A stretch of DNA of 64,000 nucleotides from contig NZ_CP086727.1 in assembly GCF_020906275.1 (NCBI RefSeq), positions 2,604,001 to 2,668,000 on the forward strand, written 5' to 3'. Below are positions 8,476-16,608 of this stretch, in pieces; within the stretch, counting starts at the first letter, position 1; each line of letters opens with the position of its first letter. The notes below the pieces were generated by a model, which saw only the letters and a list, made by a program, of their open reading frames with translations, did not search any database and was not told the origin of the DNA. This DNA comes from Parasphingorhabdus litoris DSM 22379. GTDB lineage: Bacteria > Pseudomonadota > Alphaproteobacteria > Sphingomonadales > Sphingomonadaceae. The position numbers and the translations under genes are program-made.

Positions 8476-9747
8476 TCAAGCCGCTAACGCGCGCATATCG
8501 GCCATCCGATAGCGCAATGTCCGTTCGGAAATGCCAAGCTCTTTGGCAGCTTCGCGGCGGTTGCCATTGGTTTGTTCCAGCGTTTTTGTAATCGCGTCAT
8601 ATTCAACGCTTTTCGAAATCGAATGCAGGTCGCGGCCGCGAACGAACCGCGCGGAGCTGCCAGGCTGGACCGCATCTTGTTTGGGTTGGGAAGACAGGCT
8701 TTCACCAGAGAACATCAAATCCTTGGCTTCAATCCGGTCTCCGTCACACATCACAAGGGCGCGTTGCAGAACGTTGGCCAATTCACGAACGTTACCGGGC
8801 CAATGGTGAGCCTTCAGCCGATCGACGCAGCACTGGGAAAGCGAAACAAATTTTTCACTGCCTTTCTGAAAGTCCATCATCATGAAAGCGGAAATAGCCA
8901 CTATGTCAGCGGGGCGAGCCGCGAGCGGTTTCAGTTCCACTGGCATGACGTTCAAACGCCAGTACAAATCTTCTCTGAATTTTCCTGCTTTGACTTCTTC
9001 TTCAAAATTACGGTTGGCCGCGCAAATGATCCGAACATCAATCTTCTCGTGACGGGTAGCGCCAACAGGTAAAATTTCGCCCTCTTGCAATACACGTAGC
9101 AACTTGGACTGACTTTCCAGCGGCATCTCGGTAATTTCGTCGAGGAAAATCGTACCGCCATCAGCTTCCTTGAACAAACCGACGGCATTGGCATAGGCCC
9201 CAGTAAAGGCACCCTTTTTGTGACCGAACAAAATGGATTCGATCATCGTTTCGGTAATGGCCGCGCAGTTCACGGTGACCAGTTGTTTGTCCGCGCGGGT
9301 GCTATTTTCGTGAATATATCGTGCGACGCCTTCTTTGCCGGTACCGGTTTCGCCGGTGATCATGACATTGGCATCGCTCTTCGCCACACGAGCGGCATAT
9401 TTATATAAGGCAATAGATTTGGGATCCGCAAAGGCCGGCCCTTTGCCCCCACGCATGGATTCAATGATGCATGACAGACCAAATTCTCTGTCAGCATCGC
9501 CAAATTCAATACGTGGAGGCTGGCTGAGGGTAGCCGGAACGAAACGGAATGGGCCATCGCGAAAAATTACGACGGGATCTTTTGCACCACCATTAGCATC
9601 TGATTTTGCTGCGCCATCAATGTGGGGTAGTTGCGTAGCGGCAGATGACAATGTGTGGTTGGAGTGGATATCCTCAACACTCGCAAGCATATCAACAAGC
9701 TCTGGAAATCTAGAGACCAGGCTAGACTTAATTGCATTGTTGATCAT
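8476..9747 (-). CDS. Sigma-54-dependent flagellar activator (FlbD/FleQ type, no receiver domain seen)
   Basis: 423 aa. Residues ~110-350 form an AAA+ sigma-54 activator core: Walker A GETGTGKE, the GAFTGA loop that contacts sigma-54, Walker B GGTIFLDEI, and the R-finger and WPGNVREL regions. The C-terminal end (LEQTNGNRREAAKELGISERTLRYRM) is a Fis-type helix-turn-helix. The N-terminal ~105 residues show no DD...D...K receiver pattern, so control probably does not use a standard phospho-receiver. It is the first gene of the fliEFGHIJKL operon and has a near-consensus sigma-54 promoter of its own plus boxes upstream, which suggests autoregulation. In Caulobacter the equivalent FlbD drives class II/III flagellar genes. 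SD-like GAGGGA precedes the ATG. Confidence 0.85.
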   Translation of the reverse strand: MINNAIKSSLVSRFPELVDMLASVEDIHSNHTLSSAATQLPHIDGAAKSDANGGAKDPVVIFRDGPFRFVPATLSQPPRIEFGDADREFGLSCIIESMRGGKGPAFADPKSIALYKYAARVAKSDANVMITGETGTGKEGVARYIHENSTRADKQLVTVNCAAITETMIESILFGHKKGAFTGAYANAVGLFKEADGGTIFLDEITEMPLESQSKLLRVLQEGEILPVGATRHEKIDVRIICAANRNFEEEVKAGKFREDLYWRLNVMPVELKPLAARPADIVAISAFMMMDFQKGSEKFVSLSQCCVDRLKAHHWPGNVRELANVLQRALVMCDGDRIEAKDLMFSGESLSSQPKQDAVQPGSSARFVRGRDLHSISKSVEYDAITKTLEQTNGNRREAAKELGISERTLRYRMADMRALAA

Positions 9748-9806
9748 AACATTCCCTCACGTTTTACTCTGAGCACGGGATCCTTTGATGTGCTCATCCA
9801 ACACTT

Positions 9807-9821
9807 CGCAATCCGCGTGCC
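9807..9821 (-). promoter_or_regulatory. Sigma-54 promoter of the activator-fliE operon
   Basis: Reading the minus strand, TGGCACG is followed by four bases (CGGA) and TTGC. This is a full match to the TGGCACG-N4-TTGC core of the -24/-12 promoter with correct spacing. Transcription would start near 9796, about 50 bases before the activator ATG at 9747. The site shows that the activator gene itself needs sigma-54. Confidence 0.85.
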
Positions 9822-9867
9822 AGTTTTGGGGAATGGCTGAAAAACGCCGTATTTTTTGTCTGAAACC

Positions 9868-9933
9868 GTCGGTTTTCCGACATTTTTGTCGGAAAGCAGA
9901 CACATTTGAGAGACCCCTGTCGGATATCCGACA
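9868..9933. promoter_or_regulatory. Cluster of GTCGG inverted repeats, putative enhancer for the flagellar activator
   Basis: Three boxes lie between the activator gene and flagellin: GTCGG-TTTT-CCGAC at 9868-9881, a single GTCGGAAA at 9888-9895, and the perfect 16-bp palindrome TGTCGGATATCCGACA at 9918-9933. They lie about 47-112 bases upstream of the -24 element at 9821, the usual distance for an enhancer-binding protein. They could serve both the activator operon and the divergent flagellin gene. The identity of the binding protein is inferred. Confidence 0.55.
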
Positions 9934-9943
9934 AGTTTTTTTC

Positions 9944-9970
9944 ATTAATTTATCCGGTGCCCACCGTTAA
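9944..9970 (+). promoter_or_regulatory. Weak candidate sigma-28 promoter for flagellin
   Basis: ACCGTTAA at 9963-9970 differs from the sigma-28 -10 element GCCGATAA at two positions. Eleven bases upstream is ATTAATTT, a poor match to TAAAGTTT. No GG-N10-GC sigma-54 pair was found in this gap on the plus strand. The presence of fliA and flgM in the same island makes a sigma-28 flagellin promoter plausible. Confidence 0.35.
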
Positions 9971-10047
9971 CTCCTCTGAGGCCGCTTCAGGAGACGAGGT
10001 GACCCACAACATTAATCAAGTATGTTAAGTGTGAAAAGGATGTCACC

Positions 10048-10863
10048 ATGACTGTAATTGGAACTAACGTAACGGCGCTGCGTACCAGCTATGCTTCTAA
10101 CCAAGCTGAAATGGGCCTCGCCAAATCTATCGAGCGTCTTTCAACCGGCCGCCGGATTAACTCCGCATCTGACGATGCCGCTGGTAACGCAATCGCTACC
10201 CGCATGACCTCTGAAGTTCGCGGCCTGAACATGGCAATTCGTAACGCCAATGATGGCATTTCGCTCGCTCAAACCGCAGAAGGCGGCATGAACGAAATTA
10301 CGAGCATGTTGCAACGTATGCGTGAACTGTCTGTTCAATCGGCCAACGGCACGCTTTCTGCTGGCGATCGTACTAACCTTCAAACCGAGGTTACGGCCCT
10401 GATCGCTCAGGTTAACGATGTTGCAACACGTACAACGTTCAACGATGTTGCGCTGCTGGATGGTACCAATGCATCGATCAACATTCAGACCGGCAGTGAC
10501 GCCAGCCAGACCGTTTCTGTTGCATTGACGGACGTGGACGCGACAGCCTTGGCGGTCAACGCTCTGAACATCAGCACCGAAGCTGGTGCAACGGCGGCAT
10601 TGACTGCTCTTGATACAGCTCTCGATACGATTACAACGGCTCAGGCATCTTTGGGTGCTTCGCAGAACCGTTTGCAGACCACCGTAGCGAACCTGTCTGA
10701 TCGGGTTGCCAACATCACGGAATCACGTTCGCGTATTCAGGATGTAGACTTCTCAGCTGAAACCACGGAACTGGCCAAAAACCAGATCCTGAGCCAGGCT
10801 TCAACGGCCATGCTCGCTCAGGCTAACCAGTCTCAGCAGTCGGTTCTGAGCTTGATCCGGTAA
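10048..10863 (+). CDS. fliC: Flagellin
   Basis: 271 aa, a short alphaproteobacterial flagellin consisting of the D0/D1 core only. The conserved N-terminus ([40 protein letters not shown]) and the conserved C-terminus ([20 protein letters not shown], then [13 protein letters not shown] and LSLIR) are joined by a short, Thr/Ala-rich middle (residues ~150-200) with no outer D2/D3 domains. Exported by the flagellar type III system to form the filament. It is monocistronic, divergent from the sigma-54 activator and followed directly by a strong terminator. No fliD, fliS or flaF/flbT lies next to it in this window. Confidence 0.96.
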   Translation: MTVIGTNVTALRTSYASNQAEMGLAKSIERLSTGRRINSASDDAAGNAIATRMTSEVRGLNMAIRNANDGISLAQTAEGGMNEITSMLQRMRELSVQSANGTLSAGDRTNLQTEVTALIAQVNDVATRTTFNDVALLDGTNASINIQTGSDASQTVSVALTDVDATALAVNALNISTEAGATAALTALDTALDTITTAQASLGASQNRLQTTVANLSDRVANITESRSRIQDVDFSAETTELAKNQILSQASTAMLAQANQSQQSVLSLIR

Positions 10864-10884
10864 TTAACCGGTTCATAGGAACGG

Positions 10885-10919
10885 AAAAGCCTCTTCCCCA
10901 ACAGGGAGGAGGCTTTTTC
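10885..10919 (+). terminator. Rho-independent terminator after flagellin
   Basis: An 11-bp stem (AGCCTCTTCCC pairing with GGGAGGAGGCT, one mismatch) with a 5-base loop is followed by a T-run (TTTTTCTTTG). It begins 22 bases after the flagellin stop. Confidence 0.9.
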
Positions 10920-10964
10920 TTTGTCTGCAATATATGTCCGTTTGGAACTCAAATAGCTGGCGCC

Positions 10965-11687
10965 TTAATTTTCACTCATAGCAGCCTGAAGCTTTTCCAG
11001 AGCACGCTTCTTAATCTGACAGACCCGAACAGATGAAACATCAAGAACAGCGCCGATTTCATCCAACTGCATCTCCTCGATGAAGTAACAGTTTAGGACT
11101 AGCTGTTCGCGTTCATTGAGTTTCTTCAAATTTGCAGACAAAAGATCAACCATCTGGCTTTTCTCAAGCGTCTGATGCTGATCATCTTCCTGGTTGGAGA
11201 ACCAGTCGCTGGAATCGCAGTAAACCTCATCCAGAGAATCAAGATGAACATCGATTGCGCGGTCGGCATTTTTGCGAAACTCTGCCTGATCCATGCCCAT
11301 AGCTTCGGCCAACTCCACTTCGTTAGGCTCACGACCATTTTCTTGTGCGAGCTGCTCGCTAATACGGCGCAGCTTCTTGTTCCATTCGACCGAGCTTCGT
11401 CTCAAGCTGCATGTTGATCGCAGATAATCGATCATGGCGCCCCGGACGCGCACATAGAGATAGGTACTGAAATTATGGCCCTGATCGACATATTTCGCAG
11501 CGGCCTCAACCATCGCCACCAATCCAATCTGGATCAGGTCTTCGATTTCGATCTGATCGGGCGAAAATGACTTAATCTGCCAGGCGATCTTGGTGACCAG
11601 GCTTTGGTTCTCCTCGACCAACCTGTTTTCATCAATCTGCATAGCGCCATAAGCCAGAGATGCTTTGTTTTTTGGTTGTTGCAACAT
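10965..11687 (-). CDS. fliA: RNA polymerase sigma factor for flagellar genes (sigma-28, FliA)
   Basis: 240 aa. Region 2 contains the DLIQIGLVAMVEAAAKYVDQGHNFSTYLYVRVRGAMID-type core (residues ~50-90; DLIQxG, FSTYxxxRxRGAMxDxLR are sigma-28 hallmarks). Region 3 follows (RRISEQLAQENGREPNEVEL), and region 4 ends with LNEREQLVLNCYFIEEMQL and an HTH (VSSVRVCQIKKRALEKL). It directs late flagellar transcription and is held by FlgM, encoded upstream in the same strand block. It follows flhA with a 17-base gap, so it is probably co-transcribed with flhA. Confidence 0.93.
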   Translation of the reverse strand: MLQQPKNKASLAYGAMQIDENRLVEENQSLVTKIAWQIKSFSPDQIEIEDLIQIGLVAMVEAAAKYVDQGHNFSTYLYVRVRGAMIDYLRSTCSLRRSSVEWNKKLRRISEQLAQENGREPNEVELAEAMGMDQAEFRKNADRAIDVHLDSLDEVYCDSSDWFSNQEDDQHQTLEKSQMVDLLSANLKKLNEREQLVLNCYFIEEMQLDEIGAVLDVSSVRVCQIKKRALEKLQAAMSEN

Positions 11688-11704
11688 ATTATTATTCCAC
11701 TCGA

Positions 11705-13816
11705 TTATAATGTCGGGTTTGCGGCGACCTGGGGTATTTCGCGCGATGATCGCGGAACCCCGATTTTGGCTAGCACTTCAATGGATTTGTCCTCGGGCAG
11801 TTCCTGGTAGGAAAGCACCGTCAGATCCGGGAAACGGTTCTTCAGCAATGCACCCAGAGGTCGCCGCACAATTGGCGAGGTAATCAGCGCGATATTGCGC
11901 GCCTCCATGGGCAGGGTTCGTGCCGTTTCATCCACGGCCTCGACGAGTTGCTGGGCAAGCTGCGGTTCTATGGGATAGCTAGCGTCTTCTCCGACCTTTA
12001 GAGCTTTGACGAGCAGGCCTTCCAATTCTGCATCGAGAGTTACAACTGGCAGAGGGAGGTTTACGGGAACCATTGTCTGCACAATCAGATTGCCAATTTT
12101 CTGCCTGATAGCATCAACCATCTGATCGGTTTCACTGTGGAGGCTTGACGCCTCCAACATTGCCAGGCAAATCTGCTGAAAGTCCTTGACCGGCACCTTC
12201 TCCGCCAAAAGCTCGCGACAAATTGCGGTGATAGAAAATAGCGACAGGGGCTGCGGTGTCAGGCTGTCAACCAATTGCGGCGACGTTTCTTTCAGCAAGT
12301 CGATCAGTTTCTGCGCTTCGTCCATGCTGAACAATTGCGCTGCATTTCGGCGGACGACATCATTGAGATGTGTAGCGACAACAGTCGGGGCATCTACAAC
12401 AGTATAGCCTTCGGCGATGGCTTGCGATTTTTTGTCGGCTCCAATCCACAAGGCGTCCATGCCAAATGTTGGATCCTGACAGGGTCGCCCCTCGATAACC
12501 GTGTCCACATGACCATCATCCAAAGCGAGAAAATCATTGGGCCAGACCGTGTCTTCGCCCAGAACCATACCGCCCATCATGATGCGGTAGCTATTGGGTT
12601 CAAGCTCGAGATCATCCTTGATCCGCACCAGCGGGACAACAAAACCCAGTTCTTTGGAAATCTGGCGACGGATCCCGGTAATCCGCTTCATTAGTGGTGC
12701 GCCCTTGCGATCTTCAACCATCGAAACAAGCCCATAGCCAATTTCAATGCCCAGCCGGGCCTTCTCGGAGACATCTTCCCAATCGATCTGTTCTGGCTGT
12801 TTCTCCTGTACCGGCTCTGGTGCGGCTTCAACCGGCTTTGGTTTGCGGATCAGATAGAAAGCAAAACCACCGGCAGCCGCTGCTGCAGAGAGGATGATCA
12901 AATGTGGCATGCCAGGCAAAATGCCCAAAATGGTCAATATCACTGCGACCGGAACCCAGGCTGCGCCGGATCCAAATTGCGATGTAATCTGATCCGGCAG
13001 GTTTTTGCTGGATGAAACGCGGGTGACAATGGCTGCCGCTGCAATAGACAGGATCAGTGCCGGCACCTGCGCAACCAAGGCATCACCGATGGCAAGCATA
13101 GAATATGTACTGGCCGCTTCCGCGAAAGGCAGATCGTGCATTGTGGTGCCCAACACAATCCCGCCAATAATATTGACCGCCAGGATCAGTATCCCGGCCA
13201 CGGCATCACCTTTTACAAATTTCGAGGCACCATCCATTGATCCATAGAAATCAGCTTCGGTTGCCACCTCGGAACGCCGGGCCTTTGCTTCTTCGGGCGC
13301 GATTAGTCCGGCATTCAAATCTGCATCAATCGCCATCTGTTTACCCGGCAAGGCATCCAGAGTGAAACGGGCAGATACCTCAGACACTCGGCCAGCGCCT
13401 TTGGTTATGACGATCAGGTTGATGATCATCAGGATCGAGAACACGAATATACCGACAACATAATTGCCACCGAGCAAGAGACTGCCGAAGGCTTCGATAA
13501 TCTGTCCGGCTGAATCCCCGCCTTCATGCCCCTGCACCAACACTACCCGTGTCGATGCCACATTAAGGCCGAGCCGCATCAGCGTCGCGAACAGCAGCAC
13601 CGTGGGGAAGCTCGAAAAATCAAGTGGCTTGCTGGCGTTCAAGGCGACCATCAGTATCGCCAGCGAGATCATAATATTGGTAATGAAACCCATATCCAGG
13701 AGGATCGTGGGTAGCGGCAATACCATGAAGATCACCAGCAACAGGGTCGCCAATGGGAGCAGGCCTGATTTGAGGCGACCGGCGATCTGGTCTGTCGAAA
13801 AAATTTGTCGGTTCAT
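11705..13816 (-). CDS. flhA: Flagellar type III export gate protein FlhA
   Basis: 703 aa, full length. The N-terminal ~330 residues hold the expected eight membrane segments with the FHIPEP region (LMRLGLNVASTRVVL, GDAVAGILILAVNIIGG, FVKGDA). The cytoplasmic C-terminal domain (residues ~360-700) follows, with LGFVVPLVRIKDDLELEPNSY and TVVDAPTVVATHL, which docks chaperone-substrate complexes. It is the largest export gate subunit and works with FliI/H/J encoded elsewhere in the island. It starts 6 bases after the lytic transglycosylase stop. Confidence 0.97.
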   Translation of the reverse strand: MNRQIFSTDQIAGRLKSGLLPLATLLLVIFMVLPLPTILLDMGFITNIMISLAILMVALNASKPLDFSSFPTVLLFATLMRLGLNVASTRVVLVQGHEGGDSAGQIIEAFGSLLLGGNYVVGIFVFSILMIINLIVITKGAGRVSEVSARFTLDALPGKQMAIDADLNAGLIAPEEAKARRSEVATEADFYGSMDGASKFVKGDAVAGILILAVNIIGGIVLGTTMHDLPFAEAASTYSMLAIGDALVAQVPALILSIAAAAIVTRVSSSKNLPDQITSQFGSGAAWVPVAVILTILGILPGMPHLIILSAAAAAGGFAFYLIRKPKPVEAAPEPVQEKQPEQIDWEDVSEKARLGIEIGYGLVSMVEDRKGAPLMKRITGIRRQISKELGFVVPLVRIKDDLELEPNSYRIMMGGMVLGEDTVWPNDFLALDDGHVDTVIEGRPCQDPTFGMDALWIGADKKSQAIAEGYTVVDAPTVVATHLNDVVRRNAAQLFSMDEAQKLIDLLKETSPQLVDSLTPQPLSLFSITAICRELLAEKVPVKDFQQICLAMLEASSLHSETDQMVDAIRQKIGNLIVQTMVPVNLPLPVVTLDAELEGLLVKALKVGEDASYPIEPQLAQQLVEAVDETARTLPMEARNIALITSPIVRRPLGALLKNRFPDLTVLSYQELPEDKSIEVLAKIGVPRSSREIPQVAANPTL

Positions 13817-13822
13817 TATATG

Positions 13823-14650
13823 TTACATCCCCAGGGAGGCGAGCATCAGATAGGCAGCACGCGCCGGCTCGCTAAATGGCTTCGGTTTATTTGAGTGGCT
13901 TTGGTCTTTGATATGAGCTTGAGCTATCTTCAGATAATCTTCCGGTTGCACCGTTCGCGCAGGACTATCGGACTGCGGCAAAACACTGCCGCGTGCCGGC
14001 AAGCGATTGCCGCCACCAACCAGTTCGGCGGCATCGGCCAGTTTGCGTTCAAAGCGATTACGAATGGCCTCAAAGCTGCGTGCCTGGCCAGCCCGATCGA
14101 AGAATATATTGTGGTTTGCCCGCGCCGCTTGTGGAAATTGCGATGCAGCGGACGTATCCGGATTGGCAGCCATGCTATTCAGGAATTTTGCGGCACCATT
14201 AGGTCCGAGAAAATGCGCGAGATAGAGATCAACGGACTCTGGCTTGCGTCCCGTTTTCTGTTCGAGATACTGACTATTATCCTTTGCGAATTCACCAGCC
14301 AAGTTAGCAGAGAGTGCAGGATTGTTTCTAAGCGCCAAAATGTTGGATTTCTGGGCTTTATCGGCAATAGTGAAATGCCCGCCACTGCTTTGAGAAATAG
14401 CGCCTTGCGCCCATCCCAAACCATATTTACCGCCTTTTTCCTTTACCAGTCCCAGCCATGTCTGTTCGATAAACTGATAAAGACCGGTGGCCGATGACGT
14501 CGATGCCTTGGCATCGGGACGCATTCCGCTTTCAATCTGCGCTTGCGCAACAAGATACTGAAAATCAACGCCTGTCCGCTGTGCAGATTGTGCGATAACG
14601 CCCGGTAAATCACGGCGCTGATTAGAATTAATGACTGATATGTTCGACAT
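13823..14650 (-). CDS. Flagellar-locus lytic transglycosylase (SLT-like)
   Basis: 275 aa from the ATG at 14650. A longer reading frame to 14800 would run through a 13-bp stem-loop and is unlikely. Residues ~15-120 form a goose-lysozyme/SLT-like fold with a catalytic Glu at ~40 (AQAQIESGM), then ATGLYQFIEQTWL and a long helical region. There is no clear signal peptide, as is usual for flagellar muramidases exported by the flagellar or an unknown route. FlgJ in this island (23308) lacks its muramidase domain, so this enzyme probably opens peptidoglycan for the rod. An SD-like GGAG lies about 15 bases upstream. Confidence 0.82.
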   Translation of the reverse strand: MSNISVINSNQRRDLPGVIAQSAQRTGVDFQYLVAQAQIESGMRPDAKASTSSATGLYQFIEQTWLGLVKEKGGKYGLGWAQGAISQSSGGHFTIADKAQKSNILALRNNPALSANLAGEFAKDNSQYLEQKTGRKPESVDLYLAHFLGPNGAAKFLNSMAANPDTSAASQFPQAARANHNIFFDRAGQARSFEAIRNRFERKLADAAELVGGGNRLPARGSVLPQSDSPARTVQPEDYLKIAQAHIKDQSHSNKPKPFSEPARAAYLMLASLGM

Positions 14651-14750
14651 GATGATATCAAAAATCTCCTGCTGTGGAGATAAGCAATCATCATGCCAGA
14701 AATCGAATGGGGTGCTTATGGTGATATTGTTATGGAGCAGACATGTTTTT

Positions 14751-14786
14751 ACCTGCGCAAGCCGAGGGTAACTGGCTTGCGCAGGT
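14751..14786. repeat. Stem-loop upstream of the lytic transglycosylase gene
   Basis: A perfect 13-bp inverted repeat (ACCTGCGCAAGCC / GGCTTGCGCAGGT) with a 10-base loop lies in the 174-base gap between the flgN-like stop (14825) and the transglycosylase start (14650). No T-run follows on either strand, so it is either a processing/attenuation hairpin or a weak terminator of flgM-flgN. Confidence 0.6.
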
Positions 14787-14824
14787 GTACTGAAAAACAA
14801 TAATTCTGATTTAGACGACTGCCC

Positions 14825-15136
14825 CTATCGGCTGCGCGCAGAGCCGGAATAAGTATTGGCTTGGTTCTCACGGAACCCGGCCAAAAGCTGCAAGCGCGTT
14901 GAACTATGATCGCGTAAGAAACGCAGACGATAGATAGATGCCTGCATCAATTCATCCGCTTCCGAAATCATGGGCTGAAGGCTTTGATCAATATCGTCGG
15001 CATCAATAGTACCAAGCTGCGCCGCAGCCTGACCCAATTTTTGGCTAGCCTGGAAAATCGCATCGCTGTCATGCCCTTCAAGGGCAGAAAACAACATGTC
15101 CTGAGAAATGCGAAAAGTTTCCACTATCTGTTTCAT
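14825..15136 (-). CDS. FlgN-like flagellar export chaperone (by position)
   Basis: 103 aa, all helical, with Gln/Ala/Ser-rich amphipathic segments (LEGHDSDAIFQASQKLGQAA, MQASIYRLRFLRDHS). FlgN chaperones FlgK and FlgL and is commonly encoded next to flgM. This gene overlaps the flgM stop by four bases. FlgN proteins diverge strongly in sequence, so the call rests on size, helical nature and gene order. An alternative is an unrelated small flagellar assembly protein. Confidence 0.55.
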   Translation of the reverse strand: MKQIVETFRISQDMLFSALEGHDSDAIFQASQKLGQAAAQLGTIDADDIDQSLQPMISEADELMQASIYRLRFLRDHSSTRLQLLAGFRENQANTYSGSARSR

Positions 15137-15423
15137 TTATCCGATTCCACTCCAAAGACACCGGTGTCGAGCATCTTTTGCGCCAGAGCAGCAGTATCGA
15201 CGCTGTAAACACCAGATGCAATTTTTTGCCGGATTTCCGATACTTTCTGCTCGTCAAACGGGGGTGTTTGAGCAGCTAGTATAGAAGCTGTTGTCATAAT
15301 CGACGGAGCTTTGTCGGCTCCACCAGCATCCTTACCGGTATCAAGTTTCTTAGGTGCGCCCTCTTGCAATACAGGACGATCCAGCCGCGTATTAATGGCA
15401 GAGTAGCTTTCTACGGGTTTCAT
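15133..15423 (-). CDS. flgM: Anti-sigma-28 factor FlgM
   Basis: 96 aa. The C-terminal third has the FlgM signature: KVSEIRQKIASGVYSVDTAA followed by LAQKML, the helices that wrap around sigma-28. The N-terminal half is disordered (Gly, Lys, Asp-rich), as expected for a protein exported unfolded through the hook-basal body. It holds FliA (10965-11687) inactive until the hook is complete. Confidence 0.9.
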   Translation of the reverse strand: MKPVESYSAINTRLDRPVLQEGAPKKLDTGKDAGGADKAPSIMTTASILAAQTPPFDEQKVSEIRQKIASGVYSVDTAALAQKMLDTGVFGVESDK

Positions 15424-15546
15424 TTCATTCCATCCTTAACAGGTTCAACCTATTGACTTTTTGTTCCTGAATTAAAACGCTCACAACTTCTTTCATAACA
15501 ATTTACGGCGCGTTGTGAAAAAATTAATATCTTCATCGAAAATAAA

Positions 15547-16044
15547 TTATTGGGCCAATTCAACTTCGCCGGTGTTCGATACGCGAGCCATAAGCAGTTT
15601 TGATTTGCGGCTTGATCGGACAGGAATAAAATCCCCGACCCGCCCGTTTTTTTGGGCTATCACTCGATAGCTGATGCTGAAATTCGGACGTCTGACAACA
15701 AGTGTCAGTGGCTGATTTCTTAGCACGACAAATTCTTTGGCACGATCAGACTGGCTCGAAGCCGCCGCCTGACTGCGCCGTACCGGTACAAATATACGCC
15801 ACCCCAGATCCGGACAACTAACCAGCACTGCATTGTTGTTTGTATCCGATAATCGCACGGAGCGGGGGCAACGTTTCAATCGCAATTTCGTATCGATCGG
15901 CGCGCGTGCACCACCAGCATCGCCGATATTGGCGCCAAGATGCACGGCCACCTGTCGATCGAGATCAGTTGTATCTTCAAAGGCAGGTGTGGCGCCCATG
16001 GCAAAAATGGACAATATCGGAATGGCGAAGCGATAATTGGGCAT
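15547..16044 (-). CDS. flgA: P-ring assembly chaperone FlgA
   Basis: 165 aa, with an N-terminal hydrophobic segment (residues ~5-22), a plausible Sec signal. The C-terminal SAF-like domain shows the FlgA pattern: LVVRRPNFSISYRVIAQKNG, then VGDFIPVRSSRKSKLLMARV and a short terminal VxLAQ-like end. FlgA is a periplasmic chaperone for FlgI. In this island it is placed between the second stator-like pair and flgM, and has its own candidate sigma-54 promoter upstream. Confidence 0.85.
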   Translation of the reverse strand: MPNYRFAIPILSIFAMGATPAFEDTTDLDRQVAVHLGANIGDAGGARAPIDTKLRLKRCPRSVRLSDTNNNAVLVSCPDLGWRIFVPVRRSQAAASSQSDRAKEFVVLRNQPLTLVVRRPNFSISYRVIAQKNGRVGDFIPVRSSRKSKLLMARVSNTGEVELAQ

Positions 16045-16083
16045 GATAAATTCCTGTGCGCTTTTTGTTTCGAGAAAAACAAA

Positions 16084-16098
16084 GCAGGTTTCATGCCA
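16084..16098 (-). promoter_or_regulatory. Candidate sigma-54 promoter upstream of flgA
   Basis: On the minus strand TGGCATG-AAAC-CTGC matches the TGGCACG-N4-TTGC core with two differences and keeps the GG-N10-GC spacing. Transcription would start about 30 bases before the flgA ATG at 16044, just after the end of the MotB-like gene. Confidence 0.5.
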
Positions 16099-16119
16099 AT
16101 TTCTAATATAATTGCTTCA

Positions 16120-16605
16120 TCAATCTGATTGATCATTTTTCAGGGGACGAAAGGTCAGTTTGATCTTCTGCCCCTCTTGTGTCTGGGAAACCAGCTTGTC
16201 AGGCATTTTCAATGCAATCATCTTCCCATCTTGCCCGGCTTTTTCAAAAGCATCGGCTATCGCTGCCGATCTGGCTGCTGTTTTCTCCCATTGCCGCAAA
16301 CGCTGACTATCAGCTGTTTCAGTCACCGCGGGCACATATATAGCGAGCGATTGATCTTGCTGTACGGCCAGTATCTCCGCAATTTCCTCGCGCGCAAATG
16401 TCGTCAACATGGCATTACTGTTGCTGAAGAAATCAGTGACCTCATATTCATATGTACCCAAAACCGCCGACTTCTGTTCGATTGCTTCGGCCAGTTTCTT
16501 GCGTGCTTCAGGATCGGCAATGTTTACAAAATGTGCATAGGCAAAGGCGCTGAGCAACATTAGCGCGAGATCGAGAAAGGACAAAGTGGTGCGACCAGCA
16601 TTCAT
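16120..16605 (-). CDS. Short MotB/ExbD-like protein of a second stator-like pair
   Basis: 161 aa. One membrane segment at about 8-27 (SFLDLALMLLSAFAYAHF) has an Asp at 12, at the place of the ion-binding Asp of MotB/PomB and TolR. The remaining ~130 residues are periplasmic. They resemble a shortened OmpA-like domain, with FSNSNAMLTTFAREEIAEIL, a helix of RLRQWEKTAARSAAIADAF type and a last strand IKLTFRP, but the usual peptidoglycan-binding NxxLSxxRA motif is not intact. It is 3 bases after the MotA-like gene. Possible roles are an accessory stator, a stator regulator or a proton/sodium channel unrelated to torque. Confidence 0.65.
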   Translation of the reverse strand: MNAGRTTLSFLDLALMLLSAFAYAHFVNIADPEARKKLAEAIEQKSAVLGTYEYEVTDFFSNSNAMLTTFAREEIAEILAVQQDQSLAIYVPAVTETADSQRLRQWEKTAARSAAIADAFEKAGQDGKMIALKMPDKLVSQTQEGQKIKLTFRPLKNDQSD

Positions 16606-16608
16606 AGA

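Noticed and set aside
9934..10047. A sigma-54 promoter directly in front of flagellin, as in Caulobacter.
   Set aside because: No GG-N10-GC pair was found on the plus strand in this gap; a weak sigma-28-like site was listed instead.
14651..14800. A longer N-terminus for the lytic transglycosylase beginning at 14800.
   Set aside because: The extra 50 residues would be encoded across a 13-bp stem-loop, carry no family similarity, and begin with a frame typical of untranslated leader.
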